Shown piece by piece: positions 16,443 to 24,739 of a DNA stretch of 64,000 nucleotides. The position numbers and the translations under genes are program-made. Origin of the DNA: Rhodopseudomonas sp. AAP120 (GTDB taxonomy: Bacteria; Pseudomonadota; Alphaproteobacteria; Rhizobiales; Xanthobacteraceae); NCBI RefSeq assembly GCF_001295845.1, contig NZ_LJIC01000027.1, positions 27,384-91,383 on the forward strand, given 5' to 3'. A model generated the notes under the pieces. It ran no database searches and was not told the DNA's origin. It saw only the letters and a list, made by a program, of their open reading frames with translations. Position 1 is the stretch's first letter. Every line of letters begins with the position of its first letter.

Positions 16443-19400
16443 ATGATAAGGATTGCGGCCGGGTGGGCGAGCGTGTGCGTGGTCGTCGGGTGTGCGGGCG
16501 CGGCCCAAGCAGCGGATGTGCCGGGGGGCAGGGCTTCCCTCGTCAAGGCACCGGGTGTTGCGGCCGCGGCGGATTGGAGCGGCTTCTATGTTGGTACGCA
16601 TGTCGGCGCCGCGGCCTCGGACAACGCCTGGAACGGCGCTTCGGGGCCGGTGCTGGCGCTCCCGCCGCAGCCGCTCCCATTCTACGGCCACGGCGTCAGC
16701 GGCAATGTGATCTCGGGATTTCAGGCCGGTTATAATTTTCAGGCGGGACGTTTCGTCTATGGCGTGGAAGCCGACGCGAGCTTCGGCAACATCGGCGGCG
16801 TGGCCGGGTGCCTCGGCGGAACGTTCGCCTGCACCAGCCGGATGGACGATCTTTGGACCGTCGCAGCCCGGTTCGGGTTCGCGGCCAGCGATGTTCTGCT
16901 TTATGCCAAGGCGGGTGCCGCCTGGACGGACGTCAAACGCCGGATGGCGAGCGGCGCAACCGCCAACGTTCTGGACGGCTCCGAGACCCGCGCCGGATGG
17001 CTGGTCGGCCTCGGCGCCGAGTACGCTTTCCTGCCGGGCCTGTCCGCCAAGATCGAATACAACTACGCCGATTTCGGCAGTCGCTCGCTGGCGATGACGG
17101 ACCAGTTCGGCGCGACGTCCGATGTGACGGTCGGCCAGACCGCGCACCTGGTCAAACTCGGTTTGAACTATCGCCTCGGGGCGGCGTCGATCAGCGCGGC
17201 GCCGGCTCCCGGCGTGCCGTTGCCGCAATGGAGCTGGACCGGCATCTATATCGGCGCGCAGGCCGGCGGCGGCTTCGGCCGCAATCAATGGGAGTCCGCC
17301 AACGGCGCGCTGCTGGCGATCTCGTCGTCGGGCGGCTTCCCCGGCAGTGGCGACATTTCGGGGCTGTTCGGCGGCGGACAGATCGGCGCCAATCTGCAGG
17401 TCGGGCGCTGGGTCGTCGGCGTCGAGGCGTCGGCGGCTGCGGCGGATATCGGCGGCTACGCGAAATGTGCCACGGATGTCGCCGTCGGCAGCAACTTCGT
17501 CTGCCACAATGCCATCACCTCGCTGGGCACTGTCGCCGGACGCTTCGGGCAGAGCTGGGGCAATCTGCTGATCTACGGCAAGGCCGGCGCCGCCTGGGCC
17601 ACCGGCAACAGCGAGGCGCAACAGTCCGGTTTTGCCAGCCGTTTCACCGAGAGCGGGACGCGCTGGGGCTGGATGACCGGCACCGGTCTCGAATACGCGC
17701 TGAGCCAGAACCTCTCGGCCTTCGTCGAATACAACCACGTCGATTTCGGCACGCGCGACACCCGCTACGCCGATCAGTTCGGCAACGCCTCGGTGGTCGG
17801 CTTCAACCAGAAACTGGATCTGGTGAAGGCCGGCATCAACTACCGGCTTGGTTGGGGCGCGCTAATGCTGGAAGCGGGCGCGGCCACGCCGCTATTCGTC
17901 AAGGCGCCAACGCTGCCGCTCGGCTGGTCTGTCGAAGCCGGCACGCGCTATTGGGGCAGTTCCGGGCGGATGCAGAAGGATCTGAACGACAACGCCTCGC
18001 CGAGCCGGCTCAACTCGCGCCTGATCTATGCCAATCAGACCGGCCACGCGCTAGAGTCGTTCGTCCGTTTCGATCACACCTCGGGTGTTTTCGCCAAGGC
18101 CAATCTCGGCCTCGGCCATCTCGTCGGCGGCCAGCTCAACGACGAAGACTTCCCGAACCAGGTGACCTATTCGAATACGATTTCGGACATGCGGAACAGC
18201 CGGCTCGCCTTCGGTAGCGCCGATGTCGGCTACAATATCATCAACGATGGCGGCCGCAAGCTCGGTGGCTTCGTCGGTTATCGTTCGCTGTACCAGACCG
18301 GCAACGGTTTCGGCTGCCTGCAGATCGCCACCGACATCACGTGCAACGTGACGGTCCCCACGCAGTTTCTTGGTCTCAGCGAAACCGAATCCTGGCGGGG
18401 CGTCGCGCTCGGTCTCAACGTCCGCGCACCATTGAGCGAACGGCTGCGGCTGGAGGTCGATGCAGCCTATCTGCCCTACGTCAATCGGGCCGGCTTCGAT
18501 AATCACTGGTTCCGGGCCGACATCAATCCGCAGTCGGAGACCGGCCACGGTTGGGGGACGCAGTTCGAAGCCATCCTGTCCTATGCCGTCACCGATCGTT
18601 TCAGCGTCGGCGTTGGTGGCCGCTATTGGTACTTCGCGACCAGCAGTGCCAGTACGATTTTCCCGGGCGAGACGGCCGTCGCGCCGATGCAGTTCTATTC
18701 CGAGCGCTACGGCGGTTTCGTGCAGACCTCGTACAAGTTCGGCGATGTCGATACGGCCGAAGCTGCGGCGCGCGGCATCGCCAAGGCGCCGCCGCAGACG
18801 GCGCCGGTGAATTGGACCGGCCTTTATGTCGGCGCCAGCGTCGGCTCGGGCTGGGGCCTTACCACCTATGCCGATCCGTTTCCGACCGCGCCGACGGGCG
18901 ACCGCGTCGACCTGGGCGGTGCATTGCTCGGCGGCCAGATCGGGGCGAACTATCAGGTTGGTCATCTGGTCACAGGCGCCGAAGCGTCGGTGAACTGGGC
19001 GAACATTCGCGGCACCAATACGTGCTTCGGCGTGTATCCGGATCCGGTGACGGCCGGCTTCAACTGCGGCAGCAGGATCGATGCGATCGGCGCCTTCACG
19101 GCTCGCGGCGGCTACGCGTTCGATCGCACACTGCTCTACGTCAAGGGCGGCGCGGCGTGGGACCGGCAGCAGGATCAGTTCAACGCCATCGGCGTCGGCG
19201 GCACGATCCTCACTGACACCAGAACCAATTGGGGCTGGACGATCGGCGGCGGTCTCGAATACGCGCTGGCGCCGGCGTGGTCGATGGCGCTCGAATACAA
19301 GTACTTCGACTTCGGCGCGTCGTCGGTGTTCAGCACCTCGGCTCCGCCCGCATTGGCCGGCGTCAATCTGGCGCCGCAAAGCAACCGGCTGCAGACCGTG

Positions 19401-19454
19401 TCGCTCGGCGTCAATTACAAGCTGGGCGACTGGATGTCGGCGTTCCGCGACTAG
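16443..19454 (+). CDS. Large outer-membrane protein: three Omp31-like barrels with an embedded omptin-like barrel
   Basis: A 1003-residue protein with a Sec signal (MIRIAAGWAS...AAQA). Residues ~40-255 and ~262-475 are two Omp31/OmpA-like porin barrels (WSGFYVGTHVGAA, WTGIYIGAQAGGG, each ending in a LVKxGxNYRLG strand). Residues ~790-1003 are a third (NWTGLYVGASVGS, ending VSLGVNYKLG). Between them, ~490-760 is different and resembles omptins: SVEAGTRYW, then GGQLNDEDF with an Asp pair (D567, D569) and, 119 residues on, VNRAGFDNHW with D686 and H688. These match the OmpT catalytic pairs D83/D85 and D210/H212 in order and spacing. Single omptin barrels and Omp31 proteins are known; whether this one is a protease is inference. 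The ATG at 16443 is preferred to the GTG at 16404 because it opens the signal peptide. Confidence 0.85.
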   Translation: MIRIAAGWASVCVVVGCAGAAQAADVPGGRASLVKAPGVAAAADWSGFYVGTHVGAAASDNAWNGASGPVLALPPQPLPFYGHGVSGNVISGFQAGYNFQAGRFVYGVEADASFGNIGGVAGCLGGTFACTSRMDDLWTVAARFGFAASDVLLYAKAGAAWTDVKRRMASGATANVLDGSETRAGWLVGLGAEYAFLPGLSAKIEYNYADFGSRSLAMTDQFGATSDVTVGQTAHLVKLGLNYRLGAASISAAPAPGVPLPQWSWTGIYIGAQAGGGFGRNQWESANGALLAISSSGGFPGSGDISGLFGGGQIGANLQVGRWVVGVEASAAAADIGGYAKCATDVAVGSNFVCHNAITSLGTVAGRFGQSWGNLLIYGKAGAAWATGNSEAQQSGFASRFTESGTRWGWMTGTGLEYALSQNLSAFVEYNHVDFGTRDTRYADQFGNASVVGFNQKLDLVKAGINYRLGWGALMLEAGAATPLFVKAPTLPLGWSVEAGTRYWGSSGRMQKDLNDNASPSRLNSRLIYANQTGHALESFVRFDHTSGVFAKANLGLGHLVGGQLNDEDFPNQVTYSNTISDMRNSRLAFGSADVGYNIINDGGRKLGGFVGYRSLYQTGNGFGCLQIATDITCNVTVPTQFLGLSETESWRGVALGLNVRAPLSERLRLEVDAAYLPYVNRAGFDNHWFRADINPQSETGHGWGTQFEAILSYAVTDRFSVGVGGRYWYFATSSASTIFPGETAVAPMQFYSERYGGFVQTSYKFGDVDTAEAAARGIAKAPPQTAPVNWTGLYVGASVGSGWGLTTYADPFPTAPTGDRVDLGGALLGGQIGANYQVGHLVTGAEASVNWANIRGTNTCFGVYPDPVTAGFNCGSRIDAIGAFTARGGYAFDRTLLYVKGGAAWDRQQDQFNAIGVGGTILTDTRTNWGWTIGGGLEYALAPAWSMALEYKYFDFGASSVFSTSAPPALAGVNLAPQSNRLQTVSLGVNYKLGDWMSAFRD

Positions 19455-19617
19455 GCCGGGCAGGCGAGTGCGGACGGGCCGCGCCGGTCCGTCCGCCGGT
19501 TGAGCCGCGTCGGGGGGCGCGCGGAACGGCGCGTCCGGCGCGGTTGTGGCCTTGCCGCCGAACCGCTACAACCGGGCCTCACCCGCGACGACGTCGATCT
19601 TCCCGAAGGACAATCCG

Positions 19618-20661
19618 ATGCGTTTCGCTTTCCCCGCCGGCGCTCCGCTGGCTCTCGCCGTCGTCGCCGCCGTGTCGGTCGCCGTGGCCATTTTGCCGAG
19701 TACACCCGCCATGTCCGAACCCGCCAACATCGTCACCACGCCGTCGGGCCTCAAGGTCGAGGACACCAAGGTTGGCACCGGCGCCTCGCCGACGCGCGGC
19801 CAGATCTGCGTGATGCACTACACCGGTTGGCTGTATCAAAACGGAGCCAAGGGCGCGAAGTTCGACTCGTCGGTCGATCGCAACGAGCCGTTCGAATTTC
19901 CGATCGGCATGGGCCGCGTCATCAAGGGCTGGGACGAGGGCGTCGCCAGCATGAAGGTCGGCGGCAAGCGCACGCTGATCATTCCGCCGGAACTCGGCTA
20001 CGGCGCGCGCGGCGCCGGCGGCGTCATCCCGCCGAACGCGACGCTGATCTTCGAGGTCGAGCTGCTCGGCGTGAAGGGCTGCCGTCCGGCCAAATCAGGG
20101 GTGCCCGCAATACACCAGGATGCTGCTGGCGGTGGTGCCGCAGGTGGCGGTGAGGGCGCCTTTCTCGACGCGCAGCGTGTCGGCGAAGCGGCCCTTGGTG
20201 CCGCTGACGCAGACCGCCGACAGCAGCGTGTCGCCGGCCTCGCAGGTCACCGGGCAGCCGTCGGAGGCGCAGCTCGTCGAGGTGAGAGTCTTGACCGGAC
20301 TGACGGCGATCTGGGCCACCACGCCTTCGGATGGATCGCTGGTGACCGTCTCCTCGTGCTTCGAGTTCTTGGCGGCGAAAATGATCACGGCGGCGGCGAC
20401 GAGCGCCACGGCCAGGGTCGGAATTTTCATGGGCAACCTCATTCCTCGAAACGGCGCTATGCCGGGAACCAAATCAGCATAGTCCGGGGTGGAAGAATTG
20501 GAAGTGATCGCTATCAAACGCGCCGGATCGGAATGACTGAACTACCAAGTGGTACTATCGTCCGAAGTGCGTACGATTGGCATCTGGACTTGCGGGCCAG
20601 CGTCATGGTGTTGGTGGATCGCTTCGTGTTGAATGCCTGCGAGTCCGATGTTGCAAGATGA
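19618..20661 (+). CDS. Exported FKBP-type peptidyl-prolyl isomerase with an abnormal C-terminal read-through extension
   Basis: Residues 1-~30 are a signal sequence ([18 protein letters not shown]). Residues ~40-152 form a complete FKBP domain: [83 protein letters not shown]. It catalyses prolyl cis-trans isomerisation in the periplasm. The family normally stops within a few residues of LLGV. Here the frame stays open for about 195 more residues of low-complexity Gly/Ala/Arg sequence that is the antisense of the convergent gene at 20095-20430, ending at a TGA that overlaps the thrE ATG. A TGA lies one base out of frame directly after the domain (20072-20074), so a small indel may have removed the true stop. 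Confidence 0.75.
   Translation: MRFAFPAGAPLALAVVAAVSVAVAILPSTPAMSEPANIVTTPSGLKVEDTKVGTGASPTRGQICVMHYTGWLYQNGAKGAKFDSSVDRNEPFEFPIGMGRVIKGWDEGVASMKVGGKRTLIIPPELGYGARGAGGVIPPNATLIFEVELLGVKGCRPAKSGVPAIHQDAAGGGAAGGGEGAFLDAQRVGEAALGAADADRRQQRVAGLAGHRAAVGGAARRGESLDRTDGDLGHHAFGWIAGDRLLVLRVLGGENDHGGGDERHGQGRNFHGQPHSSKRRYAGNQISIVRGGRIGSDRYQTRRIGMTELPSGTIVRSAYDWHLDLRASVMVLVDRFVLNACESDVAR
20095..20430 (-). CDS. Small exported cysteine-rich protein, function unknown
   Basis: A 111-residue protein starting [27 protein letters not shown], a signal anchor or signal peptide. The exported part has six cysteines ([40 protein letters not shown]), a pattern suggesting three disulfides. The chosen ATG follows a weak GAGG. 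It is convergent with the FKBP gene, and its 3' half is overlapped by the FKBP read-through frame. It has sensible amino-acid composition, unlike the antisense frame, so it is taken as the real gene in this stretch. No family is recognised. Confidence 0.7.
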   Translation of the reverse strand: MKIPTLAVALVAAAVIIFAAKNSKHEETVTSDPSEGVVAQIAVSPVKTLTSTSCASDGCPVTCEAGDTLLSAVCVSGTKGRFADTLRVEKGALTATCGTTASSILVYCGHP

Positions 20662-21461
20662 ATAGTCAGCCCGATACCTCTGAACTAACGCCGCCGCATC
20701 ATCTGTCGATGGATCGCATCGCGCATGTGACGCTGCGCGCCGGGGCGATTTTGGCGCAGAGCGGGGCGTCGGTGCGCGTGGTGCATGAGGGCGCGCAGAT
20801 GATCGCGCGCGGCCTCGGCGTCGAGGTGATGGGAATGCGCTCGGGTTACGCCTCGTTCGAGATCACGCTGGAGCGTGGCCACACCACCATCACCCGCATG
20901 ATGCAGATCGGACCGCACGGCGTGAACCACCGGCTCGACTTCGCCGTGCGCGATCTCGTGGTGCGCGCGGCGCGCGGCGGCATGACGCCGGAGGAGATCG
21001 AGAGCGAGCTCGACCGGCTGCTGCGCGACACGCCGAAGCATCCATGGTGGCTGGTGGCAATCGCCACCGGCGCGGCTTGCGCGGCATTCGGCCGGTTGCT
21101 CGGCGCCGATTGGCTGTCGTTCGGGCCGATGCTGGCGGCGGCGAGCATCGGGCAGGCGCTGCGGCACTGGCTGCTCGGCCGCCGCACCAACGTGTTCGTC
21201 ACCGCCGCGATCATCGGCTGCGTCGCCGCCACGCTCGGCGGGCTCGGCGCCCGGCTTGCCGGCAGCGGCACCATGCAGCTCGCGATGATGGCCTCGATCC
21301 TGCTGCTGGTGCCCGGCGTGCCCTCGACCAACGCACAGACCGACGTGCTGGACGGCTATCCGACCATGGGCAGCGCGCGGGCGGTGTGGGTGATCATGAT
21401 CATGGTGTTCGCGGTGACCGGCCTGTGGCTCGCCGAATTCGTGTTGAGGATTCCGACGTGA
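20658..21461 (+). CDS. Threonine/serine exporter, ThrE N-terminal half (DUF1212)
   Basis: A 267-residue protein. The cytoplasmic N-terminal domain carries the ThrE motifs [35 protein letters not shown] and [15 protein letters not shown]; about five membrane helices follow, with [17 protein letters not shown], the conserved PGxP...N/D loop. In Corynebacterium ThrE exports threonine and serine by proton antiport. Here, as in many proteobacteria, ThrE is split in two genes; the second begins within the stop codon of this one. The ATG at 20658 is the start giving the expected N-terminus. Confidence 0.9.
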   Translation: MNSQPDTSELTPPHHLSMDRIAHVTLRAGAILAQSGASVRVVHEGAQMIARGLGVEVMGMRSGYASFEITLERGHTTITRMMQIGPHGVNHRLDFAVRDLVVRAARGGMTPEEIESELDRLLRDTPKHPWWLVAIATGAACAAFGRLLGADWLSFGPMLAAASIGQALRHWLLGRRTNVFVTAAIIGCVAATLGGLGARLAGSGTMQLAMMASILLLVPGVPSTNAQTDVLDGYPTMGSARAVWVIMIMVFAVTGLWLAEFVLRIPT

Positions 21462-21937
21462 CCCAGGATATCGTCGCGATGCTTCCGTATCTGGCGCACC
21501 AGGCCGCATTCGGCGCGGTCGCCGCGGCCGGCTTCGGCGTGCTGTTCAATTTCGGCGGTCGGCCGCTGGTGTGGTGCGCGGTCGCCGGCGCGCTGGCGCT
21601 CGCCATCCGCACCGTCAGCCAGAAGTCCGGCGTCAGCCTCGAGGCCGCGACGTTTCTGGCGGCGGCCGGGACTTCCTGCGTGGCGATCCTGCTGCGGCGC
21701 TGGCTCGGCCCCGCCTGCAACGCGATCGCGCTGGCCGGATGCATCCCGATGGTGCCGGGCGCGTTTTTCGGTCAGGCGATGCTCGGCTACATGTCGGTCG
21801 CGGCCGACACGTCGGGCCAGTCGGTGGGACAGCTCGTGGCTTCGGCCCAGGCCTTCATCCGCGTCGTCTCGATCGTCGGCGCGATCGGTGCCGGGCTGGC
21901 GATCCCGGCCTATCTGTTGCGGAGCCGGCAGTTCTGA
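21458..21937 (+). CDS. Threonine/serine exporter, ThrE C-terminal half (DUF3815)
   Basis: A 159-residue protein of about five helices matching the second half of ThrE: AAFGAVAAAGFGVLFN, LEAATFLAAAGTSCVAILLRR and GCIPMVPGAFFGQAMLGY, the second PG loop. It starts at a GTG that overlaps the stop of the first half (GTGA), indicating coupled translation and a two-subunit exporter. The larger upstream extension of this frame is antisense/out-of-frame shadow. Confidence 0.88.
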   Translation: MTQDIVAMLPYLAHQAAFGAVAAAGFGVLFNFGGRPLVWCAVAGALALAIRTVSQKSGVSLEAATFLAAAGTSCVAILLRRWLGPACNAIALAGCIPMVPGAFFGQAMLGYMSVAADTSGQSVGQLVASAQAFIRVVSIVGAIGAGLAIPAYLLRSRQF

Positions 21938-21983
21938 GCAAGGGTGCGCCCCTACCGCGCGAGCTGGGTCCGAGAGTGAATTC

Positions 21984-23079
21984 ATGAAGATCGCCTTCGC
22001 CATCGTCACCCTGTTCTCGGCGGGTGGACTGCAGCGCGACTGCATGGCGCTGGCAAGCCGCCTTGCCGCACGCGGCCATGAGGTGACGATCTTTGCCGAG
22101 CGGCGGAAAGGCGAGATCCCGGCCGGCCTGACCGTCGAACTGCTGCCCAACCTCGCGCTCAGCAATCACAGTCGCGATCTGAAATTCGCCCAGGCCGTCG
22201 CAAAGCGCTGCGCCGGGCAGTTCGACCGGCTGGTCGGCTTCGGCAAGCTGCTCGACCTCGACGTGATCTATTGCGCCGATCCATGCCTCGCCGTACGCCG
22301 CGTCGGCTGGCTGGCGAGCTGGAGTTCGCGGCGGCGGACGCAGCTGCGGCTCGAGGAGTCGAGCTTCAAGCAGGGACAGAAGACGGCGTGCCTGCTGCTG
22401 AGCGCCAATCAGGCGCGCGACTTCCGCGCCGCGTGGTCCACCGAGCCGAAGCGGATCGAGGTGCTGCCGCCGACGATCGACCGGGCGCGACGGCACCCGT
22501 GAGCGGCTGCGCGAGAATCTCGGAATCGGCGAGCAGACTCTGCTGTGGCTGGCGATCGCCAACCAGCCGAGCGTCAAGGGGCTCGACCGCACCCTGGTGG
22601 CGATGAAAGGCATCCCGCAGGCGCGTCTGGCGATCGCCGGCATTCAGCCGAACAGCAAGCAGGCCGGGCAGGTGCGCGGCTGGGCGCGCGGCGTCGGCGT
22701 CGCCGATCGCGTGGAGATGCTCGGTTTCCGCTCCGACATTCCCCAGCTGATGGCCGCGGCCGATCTGCTGGTGCATCCGGCGCGCTACGACACCACCGGC
22801 ACGGTGATCATCGAGAGCCTGATCAATGGCCTCCCGGTCATCACCACCGCCGAATGCGGCTACGCGCCTCACGTGCGCAAGGCCGATGCGGGACTCGTGA
22901 TCCCGAGCCCGTTCGCGCAAGAGGCGCTCAACGACGCGCTCGGCACCGCGGCGTCTGCGGGCAAGCGCAATCGCTGGAGCCGCAACGGCATCGCCTATGG
23001 GGCGACCGAGCAGCTCTATGACGGCCTCGACCGCGCCGCTGATCTGATCGAGAACCCGCGCCTGCTCAAGGGTGTCTGA
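21984..23079 (+). pseudogene. Frameshifted LPS core glucosyltransferase (WaaG/RfaG-like)
   Basis: Two frames together make one GT-B glycosyltransferase. Frame one (21984-22502) gives MKIAFAIVTLFSAGGLQRDCMALASRLAARGHEV, RLVGFGKLLDLDVIYCADPC and EPKRIEVLPPTID, closely following WaaG. Just after LPPTID (22480-22500) the frame breaks. In the next frame the protein resumes as TRERLRENLGIGEQ and continues WLAIANQPSVKGLDRTLVAM, LMAAADLLVHPARYDTTGTVIIESLINGLPVITT (the EX7E donor-binding motif) and GYAPHVRKADAG to 23079. WaaG adds glucose to heptose in the LPS core. One extra base (or two missing) in the linker accounts for the break; a sequencing error is possible because both halves are otherwise intact. 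Confidence 0.8.
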
Positions 23080-23265
23080 GCGCGCGAGGCTTTGGTCGTG
23101 GCGCGGCCGGCGGCGAGGGCGAACGGCGTCAGCGTGCGACGGCCGCGTGTGGACAAGGCAAATAGCTTTGATCCTGCGTCTCAGTTTCGCTCCGCGCGGC
23201 CGCTGGCGGCTTGAACTTCCCTGCGAACGTTGCGCTTTGGCGCAACGGAACTGGGGAGATTGCGA

Positions 23266-23715
23266 ATGCGTCCAATCGGAGGTGCGGTGCTAGCCGCGTT
23301 GCTGCTGTCGGGATGCGCGTCGGTGACGCGCGGCACCACGGAAAACATCTCGATCGCCACCACGCCGTCCGGCGCGATCGCCAACGTCACCGGCACCGAG
23401 GCGCCGTTCAGCTGCGTGACGCCCTGCGCCGTCGAGGTCAACCGCAACGCCGACATCACCGTCAGCCTCAGCAAGGCCGGCTACGAGCCCCAGATCATCC
23501 CGCTGACCCGCGAAGTCACCGGCGGTGGCGGCGCGGGCTTCGCCGGCAACATCCTGCTCGGCGGCGTCGTCGGCATGGGCGTCGACGCCGCGACGGGCGC
23601 CGCGATGGATCACAAGCCGAACCCCGTGGTCGTGACGCTGCAGCCGGTCGCCCCGCCGCCAGTGGCCGCGCCGGCGGTCAGGCATCATCGCAAGCCGAAG
23701 GTGCCGGTAAGCTGA
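23266..23715 (+). CDS. Lipoprotein with a PEGA-like domain and His/Lys-rich tail
   Basis: A 149-residue protein with a clear lipobox (LAALLLSGC, Cys 17). The body (TPSGAIANVTGTEAPFSCVTPCAVEVNRNADITVSLSKAGYEPQ) resembles the PEGA/carboxypeptidase-like beta folds that follow many lipobox sequences. Then comes a glycine-rich helix (AGNILLGGVVGMGVD) and a C-terminal Pro/Val stretch ending RHHRKPKVPVS. The ATG at 23266 follows GGGGAG. Similar lipoproteins are common in proteobacteria with no assigned activity. Its last ~60 codons have a decayed second copy about 970 bases downstream. Confidence 0.82.
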   Translation: MRPIGGAVLAALLLSGCASVTRGTTENISIATTPSGAIANVTGTEAPFSCVTPCAVEVNRNADITVSLSKAGYEPQIIPLTREVTGGGGAGFAGNILLGGVVGMGVDAATGAAMDHKPNPVVVTLQPVAPPPVAAPAVRHHRKPKVPVS

Positions 23716-23816
23716 AGCCGCGCGAGGTTCGCGTCGGCGTGTGATGGCGTCGCGCGTGACCATCTCCACCGCGTCGACCGAAGTGGATACGGGCCATCCC
23801 CGGATCGCAGCGCGCT

Positions 23817-23840
23817 CCCTCTCCCGCCTGCGGGAGAGGG
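23817..23840. repeat. Inverted repeat, family E (copy 1)
   Basis: CCCTCTCCCGC and GCGGGAGAGGG are perfect complements with a two-base loop, followed by CTGGGGTGAGGG. This common intergenic hairpin type recurs at 23943-23964. Confidence 0.7.
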
Positions 23841-23942
23841 CTGGGGTGAGGGCGCCCCAGGCAGTGAATTAGCGACTTACTGAGAAGTGATTCAGCGCCC
23901 CGCGGAGAGGAGTGCCCGCACCCGGATCGCTCCGCGATCCGA

Positions 23943-23964
23943 CCTCTCCCGCAAGCGGGAGAGG
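23943..23964. repeat. Inverted repeat, family E (copy 2)
   Basis: CCTCTCCCGC and GCGGGAGAGG flank a two-base AA loop. With the copy at 23817 it marks the roughly 300-base gene-free interval (23716-24023) downstream of the lipoprotein gene, in which nothing else is recognised. Confidence 0.7.
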
Positions 23965-24023
23965 TTACGCCGCCGCTGGGGCAGCTCCGAACATATCGCC
24001 AATCTGACGGGCGGAGGTCGTCC

Positions 24024-24269
24024 TCAGAGCCAGTGGAAACCCTTCGCCATCAGCCCGGCAAGGCCCAGCGCGACGGCGATGATGGCCGTGAAAGTAATGC
24101 GGAAATCCGTTCTGGCTTGATCGCGCAACGACCGGACATCCGTCTTCACGTCCGCCATCTCCCGGCCAACGTGCTCCAGTGCCGCTTCGACTTTGGCGAG
24201 ACGCGCTTCCATGCCATCAAATGTGCCATCGCCCGAAGCGACTTTCAATGGCTTCGCTTTGCCACTCAT
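24024..24269 (-). CDS. Short coiled-coil protein with a C-terminal membrane anchor
   Basis: An 81-residue protein: a polar N-terminus, a heptad-like helix (MEARLAKVEAALEHVGREMADVKTDVRSLRDQ, about residues 20-51) and one hydrophobic C-terminal span (AIIAVALGLAGLMAKGF). The architecture resembles XhlA/phage haemolysin-like and DUF1640-like tail-anchored coiled coils, but no family signature is decisive. The ribosome binding site is weak; an internal ATG at the start of the helix is an alternative. It sits inside the interval between the lipoprotein gene and its decayed tail copy. Confidence 0.6.
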   Translation of the reverse strand: MSGKAKPLKVASGDGTFDGMEARLAKVEAALEHVGREMADVKTDVRSLRDQARTDFRITFTAIIAVALGLAGLMAKGFHWL

Positions 24270-24498
24270 GATTTGGCTGCCGATCGATAAGGGAAACAGT
24301 ATGTTCTCTACGCTTCAAAAGGTGCAAGCCGACGGAGGCGCGATCGAAAAGTCTGTTAGTGAACTATGTAGATTTGTTCACTCAATTGCGGCCGTGGCTC
24401 GCGCGCAAGCGGGAGCTTCGGCTAATGAGTCGACAAAGTCGGCGAGCTGCGGCCCACAGAACAGCCGAGGCCCGAGTTCCACCCAAGAAATGAGCAGA

Positions 24499-24690
24499 GG
24501 CGCCGGCGTCGCCGGAAACATCCGGCTCGGCGGCGTCGTCGGCATGGGCGTCGATGGATGCCCGCGACAGGCGCCGCGATGGGTCACAAGCCCAACAGTC
24601 GTGGTGACGCTGCAGCCGGTCGCCCCGCCGCCCGTGGCCGCGCCAGCGGTTAGGCATCATCGCAAGCCGAAGGTGCCGGTGAGCTGAAGA
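24499..24690 (+). pseudogene. Decayed duplicate of the lipoprotein C-terminus
   Basis: This segment repeats 23530-23717 at high identity, including the VVTLQPVAPPP, RHHRKPKVPVS and stop-codon region, with an internal disruption where ATGAAMDH should be. It is fused to an unrelated upstream open frame (from about 24193 or 24301), has no lipobox and no signal peptide, and is therefore a duplicated fragment, not a working gene. Confidence 0.75.
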
Positions 24691-24739
24691 GCGGGGCGCC
24701 AACTTATGCCGGTAAACGAAGCTTCGCGCGATGCGCCCT

